Part shown: in pieces, positions 45,994-55,171 of the stretch
Layout: each line of letters starts with the position of its first letter
Numbering within the stretch: position 1 is the stretch's first letter
Assembly (NCBI RefSeq): GCF_001865575.2
Contig: NZ_CP017562.2
Span: forward strand, 62,001-126,000
DNA length: 64,000 nt
Reading direction: 5' to 3'
DNA from: Paraburkholderia sprentiae WSM5005
GTDB taxonomy: Bacteria > Pseudomonadota > Gammaproteobacteria > Burkholderiales > Burkholderiaceae
Translations under genes and position numbers: made by a program
The notes under the pieces: model-generated
Told to the model about the DNA's origin: nothing
The model's database searches: none
The model's input: only the letters and a program-made list of their open reading frames with translations

Positions 45994-46069
45994 CGGCGCC
46001 TTTGAACCACTACCTTTGAACGAACGCGCCCACAGACCACAACCGCCTCAACACAACCCGGGGTACATC

Positions 46070-46894
46070 GTGACGACACGCAAGAAAAACGCAGCGAAAC
46101 CGAACGCGCCGAAAAGCGGCAGCGAGCACATCCTCGCGATCGATGTCGGCGGCACCGGCCTGAAGGCCGCGATCATCGATGCCGATGGGCAGATGAAAAC
46201 CGAGCGCGTGCGCGTTGCAACGCCGCATCCGTGCACGCCGGATCAACTGGTGGACGCGCTCGCGCAACTCGTTGCGCCGCTCATCGAGCAGGTGAAGCCG
46301 GTCTGCATGTCGATCGGTTTTCCGGGTGTCGTGCGCGACAATCGCATTCTGACCGCGCCGCACTTCGGTGTCGAAGGCTGGCACGACATTGCGCTCGCGG
46401 ATTCGCTCGCGCAACGCCTGGGCGGTCTGCCGGTGCGAATGATCAACGACGCCGAGATGCAGGGCTTCGCGGCGATCGAAGGCCACGGCCTCGAATTCGT
46501 GCTGACGCTCGGCACCGGCGCGGGCACTGCGATGTTTCGCGATGGCGAGCTGATGCCGCATCTGGAGCTCGCGCATCATCCGGTCAGCAAGAAGGGGGTG
46601 GCGTATGACGAGTACATCGGCGAGGCTGCGCGCGAGAAGGTCGGCAACAAGCGTTGGAACCGGCGGGTCGAGAAGGTGATCCGCATTCTCGATTCGCTGG
46701 TCAATTACGACAAGTTGTGGATCGGCGGCGGCAACGCGGCGCGCATCAAGTTCGCGCTGCCGGAGAACGTGGCGACCGTATCGAACGATGCGGGGATCGA
46801 GGGCGGCGCGAGACTGTGGCATCCGCTATCGGTGCGCGAAACGCGGCAGTATCCGGAGGCGACGCAGAAGACGGGGCGGTTCCAGCCGAAGTGA
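46070..46894 (+). CDS. ppgK: Polyphosphate glucokinase (ROK family)
   Basis: A 274-residue ROK kinase of the PPGK type. AIDVGGTGLKAAIID (phosphate-binding, 25-32 core) and LTLGTGAGTAMF are visible, and the zinc motif CxCGxxGC of repressor-type ROK proteins is absent, as expected for PPGK. It phosphorylates glucose using polyphosphate, and in some species ATP. The GTG at 46070 begins a Lys-rich leader before the domain; a longer in-frame extension overlaps zwf and is rejected. It feeds G6P to the preceding dehydrogenase. Confidence 0.88.
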   Translation: MTTRKKNAAKPNAPKSGSEHILAIDVGGTGLKAAIIDADGQMKTERVRVATPHPCTPDQLVDALAQLVAPLIEQVKPVCMSIGFPGVVRDNRILTAPHFGVEGWHDIALADSLAQRLGGLPVRMINDAEMQGFAAIEGHGLEFVLTLGTGAGTAMFRDGELMPHLELAHHPVSKKGVAYDEYIGEAAREKVGNKRWNRRVEKVIRILDSLVNYDKLWIGGGNAARIKFALPENVATVSNDAGIEGGARLWHPLSVRETRQYPEATQKTGRFQPK

Positions 46895-46915
46895 GCGGGT
46901 GGATTGCCGGTGCGA

Positions 46916-47359
46916 TCACGGATTGTCTTGCCTATAAGTGCGCCTGGGGTTAATGACCAAACGCTTGACCTGTGCGTCTAATTCCTGACTGTAATACAGG
47001 TCAAGACACTTCAGGAAATCGAAACGGACACCTTCGGTTTCCGATTCAACCAGCGGGTTTTGATAATTTCGCGCCAAATAATTGGCCACCAAGGTTTTGA
47101 TCGCGTCTGGAGCCTTCTCCAGGTCGTAGTAAGTCCAGTCTCGCAATGCACTGACGCTGCTTCCTGCATCCATGGCTGCATCCTTGTCGTTCTTGTAGGC
47201 GGTCGCTATGCAAGTAGCTAGAACCATGTCTTTGTAGTTCTGTGCATAAGTACGTGCTCCAGCTTGTGGAGTCGCACGTTGATCGCCTTTCGCATAGCAA
47301 GCTGAGATACCGAAGATGAGGGCAGAGGCAGTTAGGATGCCAACCCCAACGTTTTTCAC
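46916..47359 (-). CDS. Tai4-type T6SS amidase immunity protein, orphan
   Basis: A 147-residue periplasmic or lipid-anchored protein. After the signal region (ASALIFGISAC) the mature part has NYKDMVLATCIATAY, SALRDWTYYDLEKAPDAIKTLV and FLKCLDLYYSQELDAQVKRLV, closely matching the Tai4 family that inhibits Tae4 peptidoglycan amidases. The two conserved cysteines could form the family disulfide. The GTG at 47359 is preceded by CTGGAG at six bases. G+C is about half, far below the neighbours, which suggests transfer. No Tae4 effector or T6SS gene is in the window. Confidence 0.75.
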   Translation of the reverse strand: MKNVGVGILTASALIFGISACYAKGDQRATPQAGARTYAQNYKDMVLATCIATAYKNDKDAAMDAGSSVSALRDWTYYDLEKAPDAIKTLVANYLARNYQNPLVESETEGVRFDFLKCLDLYYSQELDAQVKRLVINPRRTYRQDNP

Positions 47360-47554
47360 GGCAGACTCCAGAAGTTCGCACGGTGTTGGTTCAAGATGTA
47401 ACTCATCCGTTTTTGCGCAGCCCGGTGCGCAATATGCCGCCTCTTCCATCTCAAAACAACGTTCTAGCTATAGTTGATACAGCGGCCGCTTGAAGCGAAG
47501 CATTCTCGAATGTGACTGTCACGCTCCTTCCAAAGCCCTCGACGGAGACTCCCA

Positions 47555-48121
47555 ATGACTCGCATCCACCTGACCCTCGTGCGGCGTTTGCTCTGCGTCG
47601 GCGCGTGCGCGCTGCTCGCTTACACGAGCGCGCCTGCGTATGCGGCCCAAGCCTTCTCGCTATCGTCGCCGGGACTGGCCGACGGCGGCACGCTCGACGC
47701 AAGCCACGCGGCGAGCGCGAACAACTGCGGCGGCGCCAACGTGTCGCCGGCCCTGCAATGGCATAACGCGCCGGCCGGCACGAAGAGTTTCGCGGTGACG
47801 ATCTTCGATCCGGACGGCGCGAAAGGACTCGGCATCGTGCACTGGATCGTGTACGGCATCGCGCCGGGCACGACCGGGCTCGCCCAGGGCGAAGCCGCGC
47901 CGCCGGGCAGCATCGCCGGCACGAATCGCACCGGCGGGCCCGGCTATTACGGCCCGTGTCCGCCAGTTGGCGAGGTGCCGCATCACTATGTCGCGCAGGT
48001 CTATGCGCTCGATCTGCCGCCCGACGCGCTGCCGGCCGGCTTGACGCGCGACGCTTTCCTCACCGCGATCAAGGATCACGTGCTCGCCGCGACGAGCACC
48101 GTGCTGCGCTACGGACGGTGA
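47555..48121 (+). CDS. YbhB/YbcL (PEBP-like) exported protein
   Basis: A 188-residue phosphatidylethanolamine-binding-like protein with a signal peptide ending APAYAAQA. The fold shows NVSPALQWHNAPAGTKSFAVTIFDPD and GIVHWIVYGIAPGTTGL, then GYYGPCPPVGEVPHHY with the PEBP ligand-site His pair. Function in bacteria is not established. It is a single gene between the Tai4 gene and a converging aldo/keto reductase. Confidence 0.92.
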   Translation: MTRIHLTLVRRLLCVGACALLAYTSAPAYAAQAFSLSSPGLADGGTLDASHAASANNCGGANVSPALQWHNAPAGTKSFAVTIFDPDGAKGLGIVHWIVYGIAPGTTGLAQGEAAPPGSIAGTNRTGGPGYYGPCPPVGEVPHHYVAQVYALDLPPDALPAGLTRDAFLTAIKDHVLAATSTVLRYGR

Positions 48122-48125
48122 ACCC

Positions 48126-48149
48126 GCGCGGCCGAACGCCGGGCCGCGC
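48126..48149. terminator. Hairpin between convergent genes
   Basis: GCGCGGCC (48126-48133) and GGCCGCGC (48142-48149) form a perfect 8-bp stem between the PEBP and aldo/keto reductase 3' ends. No T-tract is present. Confidence 0.4.
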
Positions 48150-48168
48150 TCGAGATGCCGGCGGGCGC

Positions 48169-49164
48169 TCAGCGCGCCGCGTCCCCCCAGCGATACTGCA
48201 CGCTCGCTTCATCGAGCTGCGTCTTGATCGCGCCATCGAGCGTGAATTCGGCCGCCGCGAGCGTATCGCTCAACTGTTCCGCGCGGCTCGCGCCAATGAT
48301 CGCCGACGTGATCAGCGGATTCGCGAGCACCCACGCAATCGACACCTTCGCCAGCGACCCGCCGCTCGTCGCGGCGATCGCCTTGAGCTTCTCGATCGTG
48401 TCGAACTCGCGCTCGTGCCAGTAGCGCTCCTGATACATCGCGCCGGCCTTGCCGACGCTTTCGGTAAAGCGTCCTTCGACGGGCGTCGCGTCGAGCCGGT
48501 GCTTGCCGGTCAGCAGTCCACCCGCGAGCGGGTTATACGGCATCACGGCTAGCTGCTCCTCGGCGGCCAACGGCAGCAGCTCGCGCTCGATCTGGCGAAA
48601 CAGCAGGTTGTAGCGCGGCTGGACCGACACGAAGCGCGCGACGCGTAGCACGTCCGCGCGTCCCAGTGCCCGCGCGAGCCGGTACGCGAGAAAGTTCGAC
48701 ACGCCGATATAGCGCGCCTTGCCCGAGCGCACGATCGCATCGAGTGCTTCGAGCGTCTCGTCGAGCGGGGTTGTCGCGTCGTCGGAATGAAGCTGGTACA
48801 GGTCGACGTAGTCGGTGCCGAGGCGCTGCAAGGACGCGTCGATCGCATCGAGCAGGTGCTTGCGCGACGCGCCCTGATCCCACGCGGCGGGTCCCATCTT
48901 GCCGACCGCCTTGGTCGCGACAATGAAGCGCCCGCGCTTGCGCTTTAGCCAGCGTCCAACGATTTCCTCGGTGCGTCCGGCCAGATTTTCGCCGCCGCCG
49001 AGCGGGTAGACGTTCGCGGTATCGATGAAATTGACGCCCGCGTCAGCGGCCGTGTCGAGGATGCGGTGCGATTCGGCTTCTTCGGTTTGCAGCCCGAAGG
49101 TCATGGTGCCCAGACACAGGCGGGAAACGGTGAGGCCGGTGCGGCCGAATTGGCGATATTGCAT
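48169..49164 (-). CDS. Aldo/keto reductase
   Basis: A 331-residue (beta/alpha)8 NADPH-dependent reductase. FIDTANVY carries the catalytic Asp and Tyr, IVATKAVG the Lys and LYQLHSDD the His, completing the tetrad. GVSNFLAYR is also conserved. The ATG at 49164 (MQYRQFGRTGL) has GGAG eight bases upstream; the open frame to 49266 is rejected. It is divergent from the Fur-boxed TonB receptor gene. The carbonyl substrate is unknown. Confidence 0.92.
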   Translation of the reverse strand: MQYRQFGRTGLTVSRLCLGTMTFGLQTEEAESHRILDTAADAGVNFIDTANVYPLGGGENLAGRTEEIVGRWLKRKRGRFIVATKAVGKMGPAAWDQGASRKHLLDAIDASLQRLGTDYVDLYQLHSDDATTPLDETLEALDAIVRSGKARYIGVSNFLAYRLARALGRADVLRVARFVSVQPRYNLLFRQIERELLPLAAEEQLAVMPYNPLAGGLLTGKHRLDATPVEGRFTESVGKAGAMYQERYWHEREFDTIEKLKAIAATSGGSLAKVSIAWVLANPLITSAIIGASRAEQLSDTLAAAEFTLDGAIKTQLDEASVQYRWGDAAR

Positions 49165-49294
49165 GAAGTCGACTCCAGGGAGGAAGGAAAGCGCTGCGGA
49201 GGTGATGAAACTGCAGTGTTGTAAAAAGGATAAACCGAGTCGCGATTCGGTGTGCCTGAAGCGCACCGCGATTGCTGACTTCCAATAGATATGA

Positions 49295-49313
49295 AATGAT
49301 AGCGATTCTCATT
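49295..49313. promoter_or_regulatory. Fur box
   Basis: AATGATAGCGATTCTCATT matches the classical Fur-binding 19-mer at 15 of 19 positions and has AATGA/TCATT ends. It lies about 127 bases before the TonB-receptor ATG in the divergent gap with the aldo/keto reductase. Iron-repressed expression of the receptor operon is expected. Confidence 0.8.
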
Positions 49314-49439
49314 TAAACGCAGCCAGCCATCCCGTCATCTCCATCACACAACGGAGAGCGGCAGCCAGCCATTGCGGCTTTGTCATGAATTCGACGTCGG
49401 TGATGCGAATTCGACAGCCGCATTCCTGACGGGATTTCC

Positions 49440-51635
49440 ATGCTCAATCACACGCCGCTCGCGACAGCGCTAGCGCTCGCTTTCGCCATTCGTTTTGCGA
49501 CCCCGGCAGTCGCGCAAAGCGCGCCGCAACCGGCCGCCTCCAGCACGTCGGCCAACGCACCGAACAACGTATCCGCCACCGAGGCGCCGACGCTGCCGGC
49601 CATCGGCGTGCAGGCTCAGGCCGTTCAGCAGGACTTCCAGGCCGATCGCGCGAGCGTCGGCGCGAAGACGCCGACCGCGCTGCGCGACATTCCGCAGACC
49701 GTCACCGTGATCAATCGCGACCTGCTCGCCTCGCAGGGCGCGACGTCGTTTACCGACGCGCTGCGCAATGCGCCCGGCGTGACGATCGGCGCGGCCGAAG
49801 GCGGCCAGATCGGCAACAACATCAACCTGCGCGGCTTCACCGCGCAGAACGACATCTATCTGGACGGCTTTCGCGATCGCAACCAGTACTACCGCGACAC
49901 GTTCGACCTTGAATCGCTCGAGGTGCTGTACGGTCCGTCGTCGATGCTGTTCGGCCGCGGCTCGACCGGCGGCGTGATCAACCAGGTCAGCAAGAAGGCG
50001 AACCTGACGGATTCGGCGGAAGTCTCGGGCATGATCGGCACCGACGACCGCTACCGCTCGACTGTCGACGTGAACCACAAGCTGACCGACACCTCGGCGA
50101 TCCGCCTGAACGCGTTCGGCCAGAGCCTCGGCTCGACGCGCGACGTGATGAAGAACAAGGACTTCGGCGTCGCGCCGGAACTGCGCCTGGGCATCGGCAC
50201 GCCGACCGAGATCACGCTGTCCGCGCTGATCCAGCACAACCACGACATGCCCGACTACGGCATCCAGGCGCTGAACGGCCGTCCGGCGCCGGTGCCGAAG
50301 AACACGTTCTATGGCTTGACCAGCGACCGCACGATCCAGGACGTGCAGATCTTCACCGCGGCGATCAAGCACAAGTTCTCCGACAACCTGACGCTGACGA
50401 ACCAGACGCAGATCTCGCACTCGACCACCGACGCGCGCGAAACCGCGCCGCAAGCGGTGCTGACCGGGCCGTTGTCGGGGAGCACGGCGTTGACCAATGG
50501 CAACTTCACGACGCTGTCGCCGTCGCAGCTGTTCATCAAACTGCAGAGTCATGACCGCGTGATCCAGAATCACGCGATCTACAACGACACGATGCTCGAA
50601 TACAAATTCAACACCGGACCGATCAAGCACGACCTGATCGCGGGTGTCGAAGTGGGCCACGACAGCTATGCGAACCAGGCGTACACGCGCAACAACTTGC
50701 CGATCGTGCCGATGCTCAATCCGCCGATCATGGGCACGCCGTCGAACGTAACGACGACGCTCGGCAACTACGCCGATTCGAGCGCGAACGAAATCGCCGC
50801 TTACCTGAACGACACGATCACGCTGACGCCGCACTGGAAGGTGATCGGCGGTGTGCGCTGGGATCGCTTCTCGGCGGGTATCCACAATACGATTAGCGCG
50901 CCGGCTTACGCGAGCCAGACCAACTACTTCACGAGCGTGCGCGCCGGCGTCATCTATCAGCCCACCGACTGGCAGTCGTACTACGTGTCGTATGGCACGT
51001 CGTTCAACCCGTCGCTCGAAAACCTGACGGTCACGAATCTCACGCAGAACCTCGCGCCGGAATCGACGAAGTCGTATGAAGTCGGCGGCAAGTGGGATCT
51101 GTTCGGCGGCAATATCTCGCTGAACTCGGCGATCTTCCGCGAGGAAAAGGACAACGCGCGCACGCAGGTGTCGTCGACCGAATACCAGCTGGCCGGCGAC
51201 ATTCGCGTGGACGGCTTCCAGGCGGGCGTGACCGGGCACATCACCGACAAGTGGCAGATTTTCGGCGGCTACACGTACATGAACGCGACGATCCTGAAAG
51301 CGGCCGACGGCACGCAGGGTCATACACCGGCCAACACGCCGCGCAACACGCTGACGTTCTGGACCACGTATGCGATCACGCCGCACTGGGAAATCGGCGG
51401 CGGTCCGATCTATATGTCGCCGCGTTATGCGTCGAATACGAACTACGTGAAGGTGCCGGGCTACACGCGTTGGGACGCGACCGCGGCCTATCACGCTAAG
51501 AAGTACGACGTGCGTCTGAACCTCTTGAACCTGACCAACAAGACCTACTACGACGCGTTGATTCCGTCGGACGGCGGACGTTCGGTGCCGGGCATCGGCC
51601 GCACGCTGCTCGCGACGTTCAACTACCGCTTTTGA
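49440..51635 (+). CDS. TonB-dependent siderophore receptor (Fiu/FepA-like)
   Basis: A 731-residue outer-membrane receptor with a signal peptide ending AVAQSAP. The plug domain has the TonB-box-to-plug sequence LRDIPQTVTVINRDLL, GVTIGAAEGGQ, and LEVLYGPSSMLFGRGSTGGVIN. The 22-strand barrel ends at RTLLATFNYRF with terminal Phe. The family imports catecholate-type ferric siderophores. It heads an operon with a PiuC-type hydroxylase and a PepSY protein, behind a Fur box, which matches the known Fiu-PiuC organisation. Confidence 0.95.
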   Translation: MLNHTPLATALALAFAIRFATPAVAQSAPQPAASSTSANAPNNVSATEAPTLPAIGVQAQAVQQDFQADRASVGAKTPTALRDIPQTVTVINRDLLASQGATSFTDALRNAPGVTIGAAEGGQIGNNINLRGFTAQNDIYLDGFRDRNQYYRDTFDLESLEVLYGPSSMLFGRGSTGGVINQVSKKANLTDSAEVSGMIGTDDRYRSTVDVNHKLTDTSAIRLNAFGQSLGSTRDVMKNKDFGVAPELRLGIGTPTEITLSALIQHNHDMPDYGIQALNGRPAPVPKNTFYGLTSDRTIQDVQIFTAAIKHKFSDNLTLTNQTQISHSTTDARETAPQAVLTGPLSGSTALTNGNFTTLSPSQLFIKLQSHDRVIQNHAIYNDTMLEYKFNTGPIKHDLIAGVEVGHDSYANQAYTRNNLPIVPMLNPPIMGTPSNVTTTLGNYADSSANEIAAYLNDTITLTPHWKVIGGVRWDRFSAGIHNTISAPAYASQTNYFTSVRAGVIYQPTDWQSYYVSYGTSFNPSLENLTVTNLTQNLAPESTKSYEVGGKWDLFGGNISLNSAIFREEKDNARTQVSSTEYQLAGDIRVDGFQAGVTGHITDKWQIFGGYTYMNATILKAADGTQGHTPANTPRNTLTFWTTYAITPHWEIGGGPIYMSPRYASNTNYVKVPGYTRWDATAAYHAKKYDVRLNLLNLTNKTYYDALIPSDGGRSVPGIGRTLLATFNYRF

Positions 51636-51715
51636 TACGCGCTTCCGATACGCACTGAGCGCATGCGTGCGGCTTGCCGCAGTTGAAAACGGCAAGCCGA
51701 CGCGAAGGACACCCT

Positions 51716-52399
51716 ATGCTGCTGCACATTCCGAAGGTACTGGACGCCGCGCAATTGCGCTTCATGCGCGAGCGGCTCGATCAAGCCGGCGACGCATGGG
51801 TCGATGGCCGCGCGACCGCGGGCTATCAGGGCGCGCCGGTCAAGCGCAATCAGCAGATCGCCGAACACACCACGCTCGCGCGCGAACTCGGCGACGTGGT
51901 TCTCGCGGCGATCGAGCGCAATCCGCTGTTCATCAGCGCGGTGCTGCCCAACCAGGTCTATCCGCCGCTGTTCAACCGCTACGAGGGCGGCATGCAGTTC
52001 GGCAGCCACGTCGACGGCGCGGTGCGCGTGTTGCCGAACGGCGTGAAGCTGCGCACCGACGTGTCGGTGACGCTGTTTCTCAGCGCACCCGACGACTATG
52101 ACGGCGGCGAACTCGTGATCGAGGACACCTACGGCGTGCAGCAGGTCAAGCTGCCGGCCGGCGACATGATCGTCTATCCGGCGACGAGTCTGCACCGGGT
52201 CACGCCGGTCACGCGCGGCGCGCGCGTGGCGAGCTTCTTCTGGGTGCAGAGCCTCGTGCGCAGCGATACGCATCGCGCGCTGCTGTTCGACATGGATACC
52301 GCGATTCAACGGCTCAATGCCACCCATGCCGATGAGACTGCGCGGCGCAGCCTCGTCGGGTGTTATCACAATCTGTTGCGTAGCTGGAGTGAAACGTGA
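51716..52399 (+). CDS. piuC: Fe(II)/2-oxoglutarate PKHD-type hydroxylase
   Basis: A 227-residue dioxygenase of the PiuC/YbiX family. H98-x-D100 (GSHVDG) and H160 supply iron and R170 binds 2-oxoglutarate. Such enzymes are commonly encoded beside TonB receptors for siderophore import. The ATG at 51716 fits the family start MLLHIPKVL. It overlaps the next gene by GTGA. The physiological substrate is unknown. Confidence 0.9.
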   Translation: MLLHIPKVLDAAQLRFMRERLDQAGDAWVDGRATAGYQGAPVKRNQQIAEHTTLARELGDVVLAAIERNPLFISAVLPNQVYPPLFNRYEGGMQFGSHVDGAVRVLPNGVKLRTDVSVTLFLSAPDDYDGGELVIEDTYGVQQVKLPAGDMIVYPATSLHRVTPVTRGARVASFFWVQSLVRSDTHRALLFDMDTAIQRLNATHADETARRSLVGCYHNLLRSWSET

Positions 52400-53118
52400 G
52401 CGTACCGGACACCGTCGACATTCAACCGCCGGCAGCCGGCGAACAGGGCGCGCAGGAGCCGCGGCGGCTCGATAGCGATGAGCTGAAAGCTCGCGAGCGG
52501 CGCTCGCGTCGCGCGACCTTCATCAAGTGGCTGCGCAACGTGCATGGCTGGGTCGGACTGTGGGGCGCGGCGCTCGGTCTGCTGTTCGGCACGACCGGGT
52601 TCTTTCTGAACCATCGCGGCGGCCCGCTGCGCGTCTCGACCGGGGAGCCGCAGGTGTCGGTGATGCAGGTTCCGCTGCCCCAACCGGCGCCGCAAACGCC
52701 GCGCGAGCTCGCAAAGTGGCTCAAGCAGGAGCTGAAGATCGCCGGCAATCCGGGGCGCGTGCTGAAGGAACCCGAGCATCCGGTGGCGTGGGGCGATCGC
52801 ACCGTCGTGCAGCCCGAGCACTGGCAGCTGAACTTCGCGTCGCCGAAGCAAAACACGTCGGTCGAATACTGGGCCGGCAATCACACCGTGACGGTCAAGC
52901 GCAGCGCGAACACCTTTCTTGCCATGCTCACGAACATGCACAAGGGCGTGGGTTTGAGCGTCGGTTGGGTGCTGCTGATCGACACGCTCGCGGGCAGTCT
53001 GATCCTGCTGTCGCTGACGGGCGTGCTGTTGTGGACCGAGTTGAACAAGCGCAAGACGGTGGGGCTCGTGCTCGTGGTGGGGTCGATTGGGGCGGCGGTG
53101 ATGTTGGGGACGATGTAA
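52396..53118 (+). CDS. PepSY-associated transmembrane protein
   Basis: A 240-residue inner-membrane protein with one N-terminal helix ([23 protein letters not shown]) and C-terminal helices beginning [22 protein letters not shown]. The PepSY_TM pattern is typical of proteins next to siderophore receptors, thought to help release or reduce iron in the periplasm. The GTG start overlaps the PiuC stop by four bases, so translation is coupled. Confidence 0.88.
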   Translation: MSVPDTVDIQPPAAGEQGAQEPRRLDSDELKARERRSRRATFIKWLRNVHGWVGLWGAALGLLFGTTGFFLNHRGGPLRVSTGEPQVSVMQVPLPQPAPQTPRELAKWLKQELKIAGNPGRVLKEPEHPVAWGDRTVVQPEHWQLNFASPKQNTSVEYWAGNHTVTVKRSANTFLAMLTNMHKGVGLSVGWVLLIDTLAGSLILLSLTGVLLWTELNKRKTVGLVLVVGSIGAAVMLGTM

Positions 53119-53221
53119 GGGCGCGACGCCAGGGCGATGCCTGTGCCCTCGCGGGCAGGCTTTAAGCGGTACGCGCTAGAATCGTGCAGACCCACTTCGC
53201 TGGCTCTGCCGCCATCCGCCG

Positions 53222-53911
53222 ATGACCTCTCCCGCGAACCCCGTCGACAGCGCGCTAATCACGCGGCGCTCGGTGCGCGCCTTTCTGCCGACACCGGTGC
53301 AGCGCGCCGACATCGAAGCCATTCTCGACGCCGCCAGCCACGCGCCGTCGGGCACCAACACGCAGCCGTGGAAGGTGTACGTGCTGACGGGCGAATCGCT
53401 CGGCCGCCTGTCGCGCGATCTGCTCGCGGCATACGACGATCCGCAGCGCGACGAGCTGTGCCAGGAGGAGTACGCGTACTATCCTCGCCAATGGCAGTCC
53501 CCGTTTATCGACCGGCGCCGCAAGATCGGCTGGGACATGTATGGCCTGCTCGGCATCGGCAAGGGCGACAAGGCGCGCATGCACGAACAGCACTCGCGCA
53601 ATTTCCGTTTCTTCGACGCACCCGTCGGCCTGCTGTTCACGATCGATCGCAGCCTCGAGCGCGGCAGCTGGCTCGACTACGGCATGTTCTTGCAGGCCAT
53701 CATGACGGCCGCGCGCGGGCGCGGCCTCGACACCTGTCCGCAGGCCGCGTTCATGCAGTTTCATCGGTTGATTGCCGGATATCTCGGCTTGCCCGAGAAC
53801 GAGCAGTTCCTGTGCGGCATGTCGCTCGGCTTCGCCGACCCGAGCGCGCCGGTCAACACGCTGCGCACCGAGCGCGAACCGGTCGAGCGCTTCGCACGCT
53901 TTCTCGATTGA
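53222..53911 (+). CDS. Nitroreductase family protein
   Basis: A 229-residue FMN enzyme. RRSVRAFLPTPVQ, SHAPSGTNTQPW (flavin phosphate contacts) and the C-terminal GLPENEQFLCGMSLG are typical. It reduces nitro groups, quinones or flavins with NAD(P)H. It sits 103 bp after the PepSY gene and 36 bp before the HiPIP gene, possibly in one transcript with the latter. Confidence 0.9.
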   Translation: MTSPANPVDSALITRRSVRAFLPTPVQRADIEAILDAASHAPSGTNTQPWKVYVLTGESLGRLSRDLLAAYDDPQRDELCQEEYAYYPRQWQSPFIDRRRKIGWDMYGLLGIGKGDKARMHEQHSRNFRFFDAPVGLLFTIDRSLERGSWLDYGMFLQAIMTAARGRGLDTCPQAAFMQFHRLIAGYLGLPENEQFLCGMSLGFADPSAPVNTLRTEREPVERFARFLD

Positions 53912-53946
53912 ACGCAGCTGTCAGTCCCACCCAGAGACAAATCGCA

Positions 53947-54261
53947 ATGAAAACATCGCGCCGCCATTTCCTGTTGTTGAGTGCGGGCGTCGGCTCGTCG
54001 CTCGCACTGTCCCGCGCCGCATTTGCCGGGACCGTTCCCAACGCGCTGAGCGAGAGCGATCCGCAGGCGCAGGCGGTCGGCTATACCGAAGATGCGTCGA
54101 AGGTCGACAAGGCGAGATTTCCGAACTTCGCGGCCGGGCAATCGTGTGCGAACTGCTCGCTGTTCCAGGGCAAGGCGGCGGATGCCTACGGCGGCTGCAC
54201 GCTGTTCGGTACCAAACAGGTCGCGTCGCGCGGCTGGTGCAGCGCGTACTCGAATATGTGA
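53947..54261 (+). CDS. High-potential iron-sulfur protein (HiPIP), Tat-exported
   Basis: A 104-residue periplasmic electron carrier with a Tat signal (RRHFLLLSAG). The [4Fe-4S] ligands are C67, C70, C84 and C98 (CANC, GGCTLF, GWCSAY), the HiPIP pattern. It carries electrons between cytochromes or oxidases. The ATG at 53947 follows AGAGACAAATCGCA; the longer upstream frame is noise. Confidence 0.92.
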   Translation: MKTSRRHFLLLSAGVGSSLALSRAAFAGTVPNALSESDPQAQAVGYTEDASKVDKARFPNFAAGQSCANCSLFQGKAADAYGGCTLFGTKQVASRGWCSAYSNM

Positions 54262-54288
54262 ATACGTCGCGGCGCCGCTGCATCGCTG

Positions 54289-54651
54289 CTACATCAGCGC
54301 CTTCAGCACGAGCGCGTGCGAGTGCCCGATCCACACGGCGGCGTCGCGATGATCGCGTAGCGCGTCGCCGGTATTCGGATGCAGAAAGACATCGAGCGCG
54401 CCGTGATTGAGCGTGAGCCACCCGACCACGTCGGCGAACTGCGCGTGCGCGAACGCGAGCTGATACGACCACATCGGGTGCGGGCCGACCGGTCGTTCGT
54501 GGAAGCGCCCGATCTGAAGCTTGTCGCCCCAATGCGCGTCGATCTGCTCGCGAAACGCCCACGCGGCGTCGCGGCTCGCCGCGTCGAAATAGATGTGTGC
54601 GTGCCAGCTTTCTATCGCTGAAGCACCGCGAAAGGTCGTATCAGAGTTCAT
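54289..54651 (-). CDS. DOPA 4,5-dioxygenase family protein
   Basis: A 120-residue protein of the DOPA dioxygenase-like family: ESWHAHIYFDA, GRFHERPVGPHPMWSYQLAF and LDVFLHPNTGDAL supply conserved histidines for metal. Bacterial members are small and mostly uncharacterised; some cleave catechol rings. It is followed head-to-tail by the damaged GNAT gene upstream on the same strand, sharing a short spacing. Confidence 0.9.
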   Translation of the reverse strand: MNSDTTFRGASAIESWHAHIYFDAASRDAAWAFREQIDAHWGDKLQIGRFHERPVGPHPMWSYQLAFAHAQFADVVGWLTLNHGALDVFLHPNTGDALRDHRDAAVWIGHSHALVLKALM

Positions 54652-54668
54652 TGCAGCCTCGTTCCGGG

Positions 54669-55171
54669 TCAGTCTTTATCCGCCATTCGTTCTGCTTCGC
54701 TTTCCGCGAGCGCGCGTGCGGCGAGGCGCATGTGAAACTGTGTTCGATCCTCGCCGACGATCTGGAAGCCGAGACGATCGTACAGCCGTTTGGCGGGATT
54801 GCCCTTGAGCACCTGCAAGCCGACCGGCAGTGCTTCGGCCGCGGCCGCGCGCAGGATCGTGCGCAGCGCCCACTCGCCGATGCCGCGTCCCTGTAGCGCG
54901 GGGGCGATCTGCAACTGCCGACCAACCATTCGTGTTCGTTGCGATGCGCCTTCAGCAGACCCGCTGGCGCGCCATCGATGCAGATTACCTGCGCCGCGTC
55001 GTAGCGGTGCAGCAGGCGCGCGCGATGGGTGGCGTCATCGGTCGGCTCGGCGGCGCGCGCCAGGTGTTCGGTCATCGTCGTCTTGCGCAGTTCGAGCAGG
55101 AAGGCTACGTCGTCGGCTTGCGCGGGACGCAAGCTCAGCGCGGATTGTTGGGCAGGCAGATCGGCGGACAT
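54669..55171 (-). pseudogene. GNAT acetyltransferase with a one-base frameshift
   Basis: The N-terminal half (LSLRPAQADDVAFLLELRK, LLKAHRNEHEWLVG) and the C-terminal half (RQLQIAPALQGRGIGEWALR, NPAKRLYDRLGFQIVGED) lie in different frames that meet at about 54917. The acetyl-CoA motif Q-GRGIG is intact. One missing C in the run GGC-CAG would restore a full GNAT of about 167 residues. It may be a real mutation or a sequencing error. Target unknown. Confidence 0.75.

Noticed and set aside
46916..48121. Tae4 effector next to the Tai4-like gene
   Set aside because: The neighbouring gene encodes a PEBP-like protein and nothing near it has an NlpC/P60-type amidase motif.
49470..51695. Very long open frame antisense to the TonB receptor
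   Set aside because: It has Arg- and Val-rich sequence with no domain and follows the third-codon G/C bias of the real gene. High G+C makes such mirror frames common.
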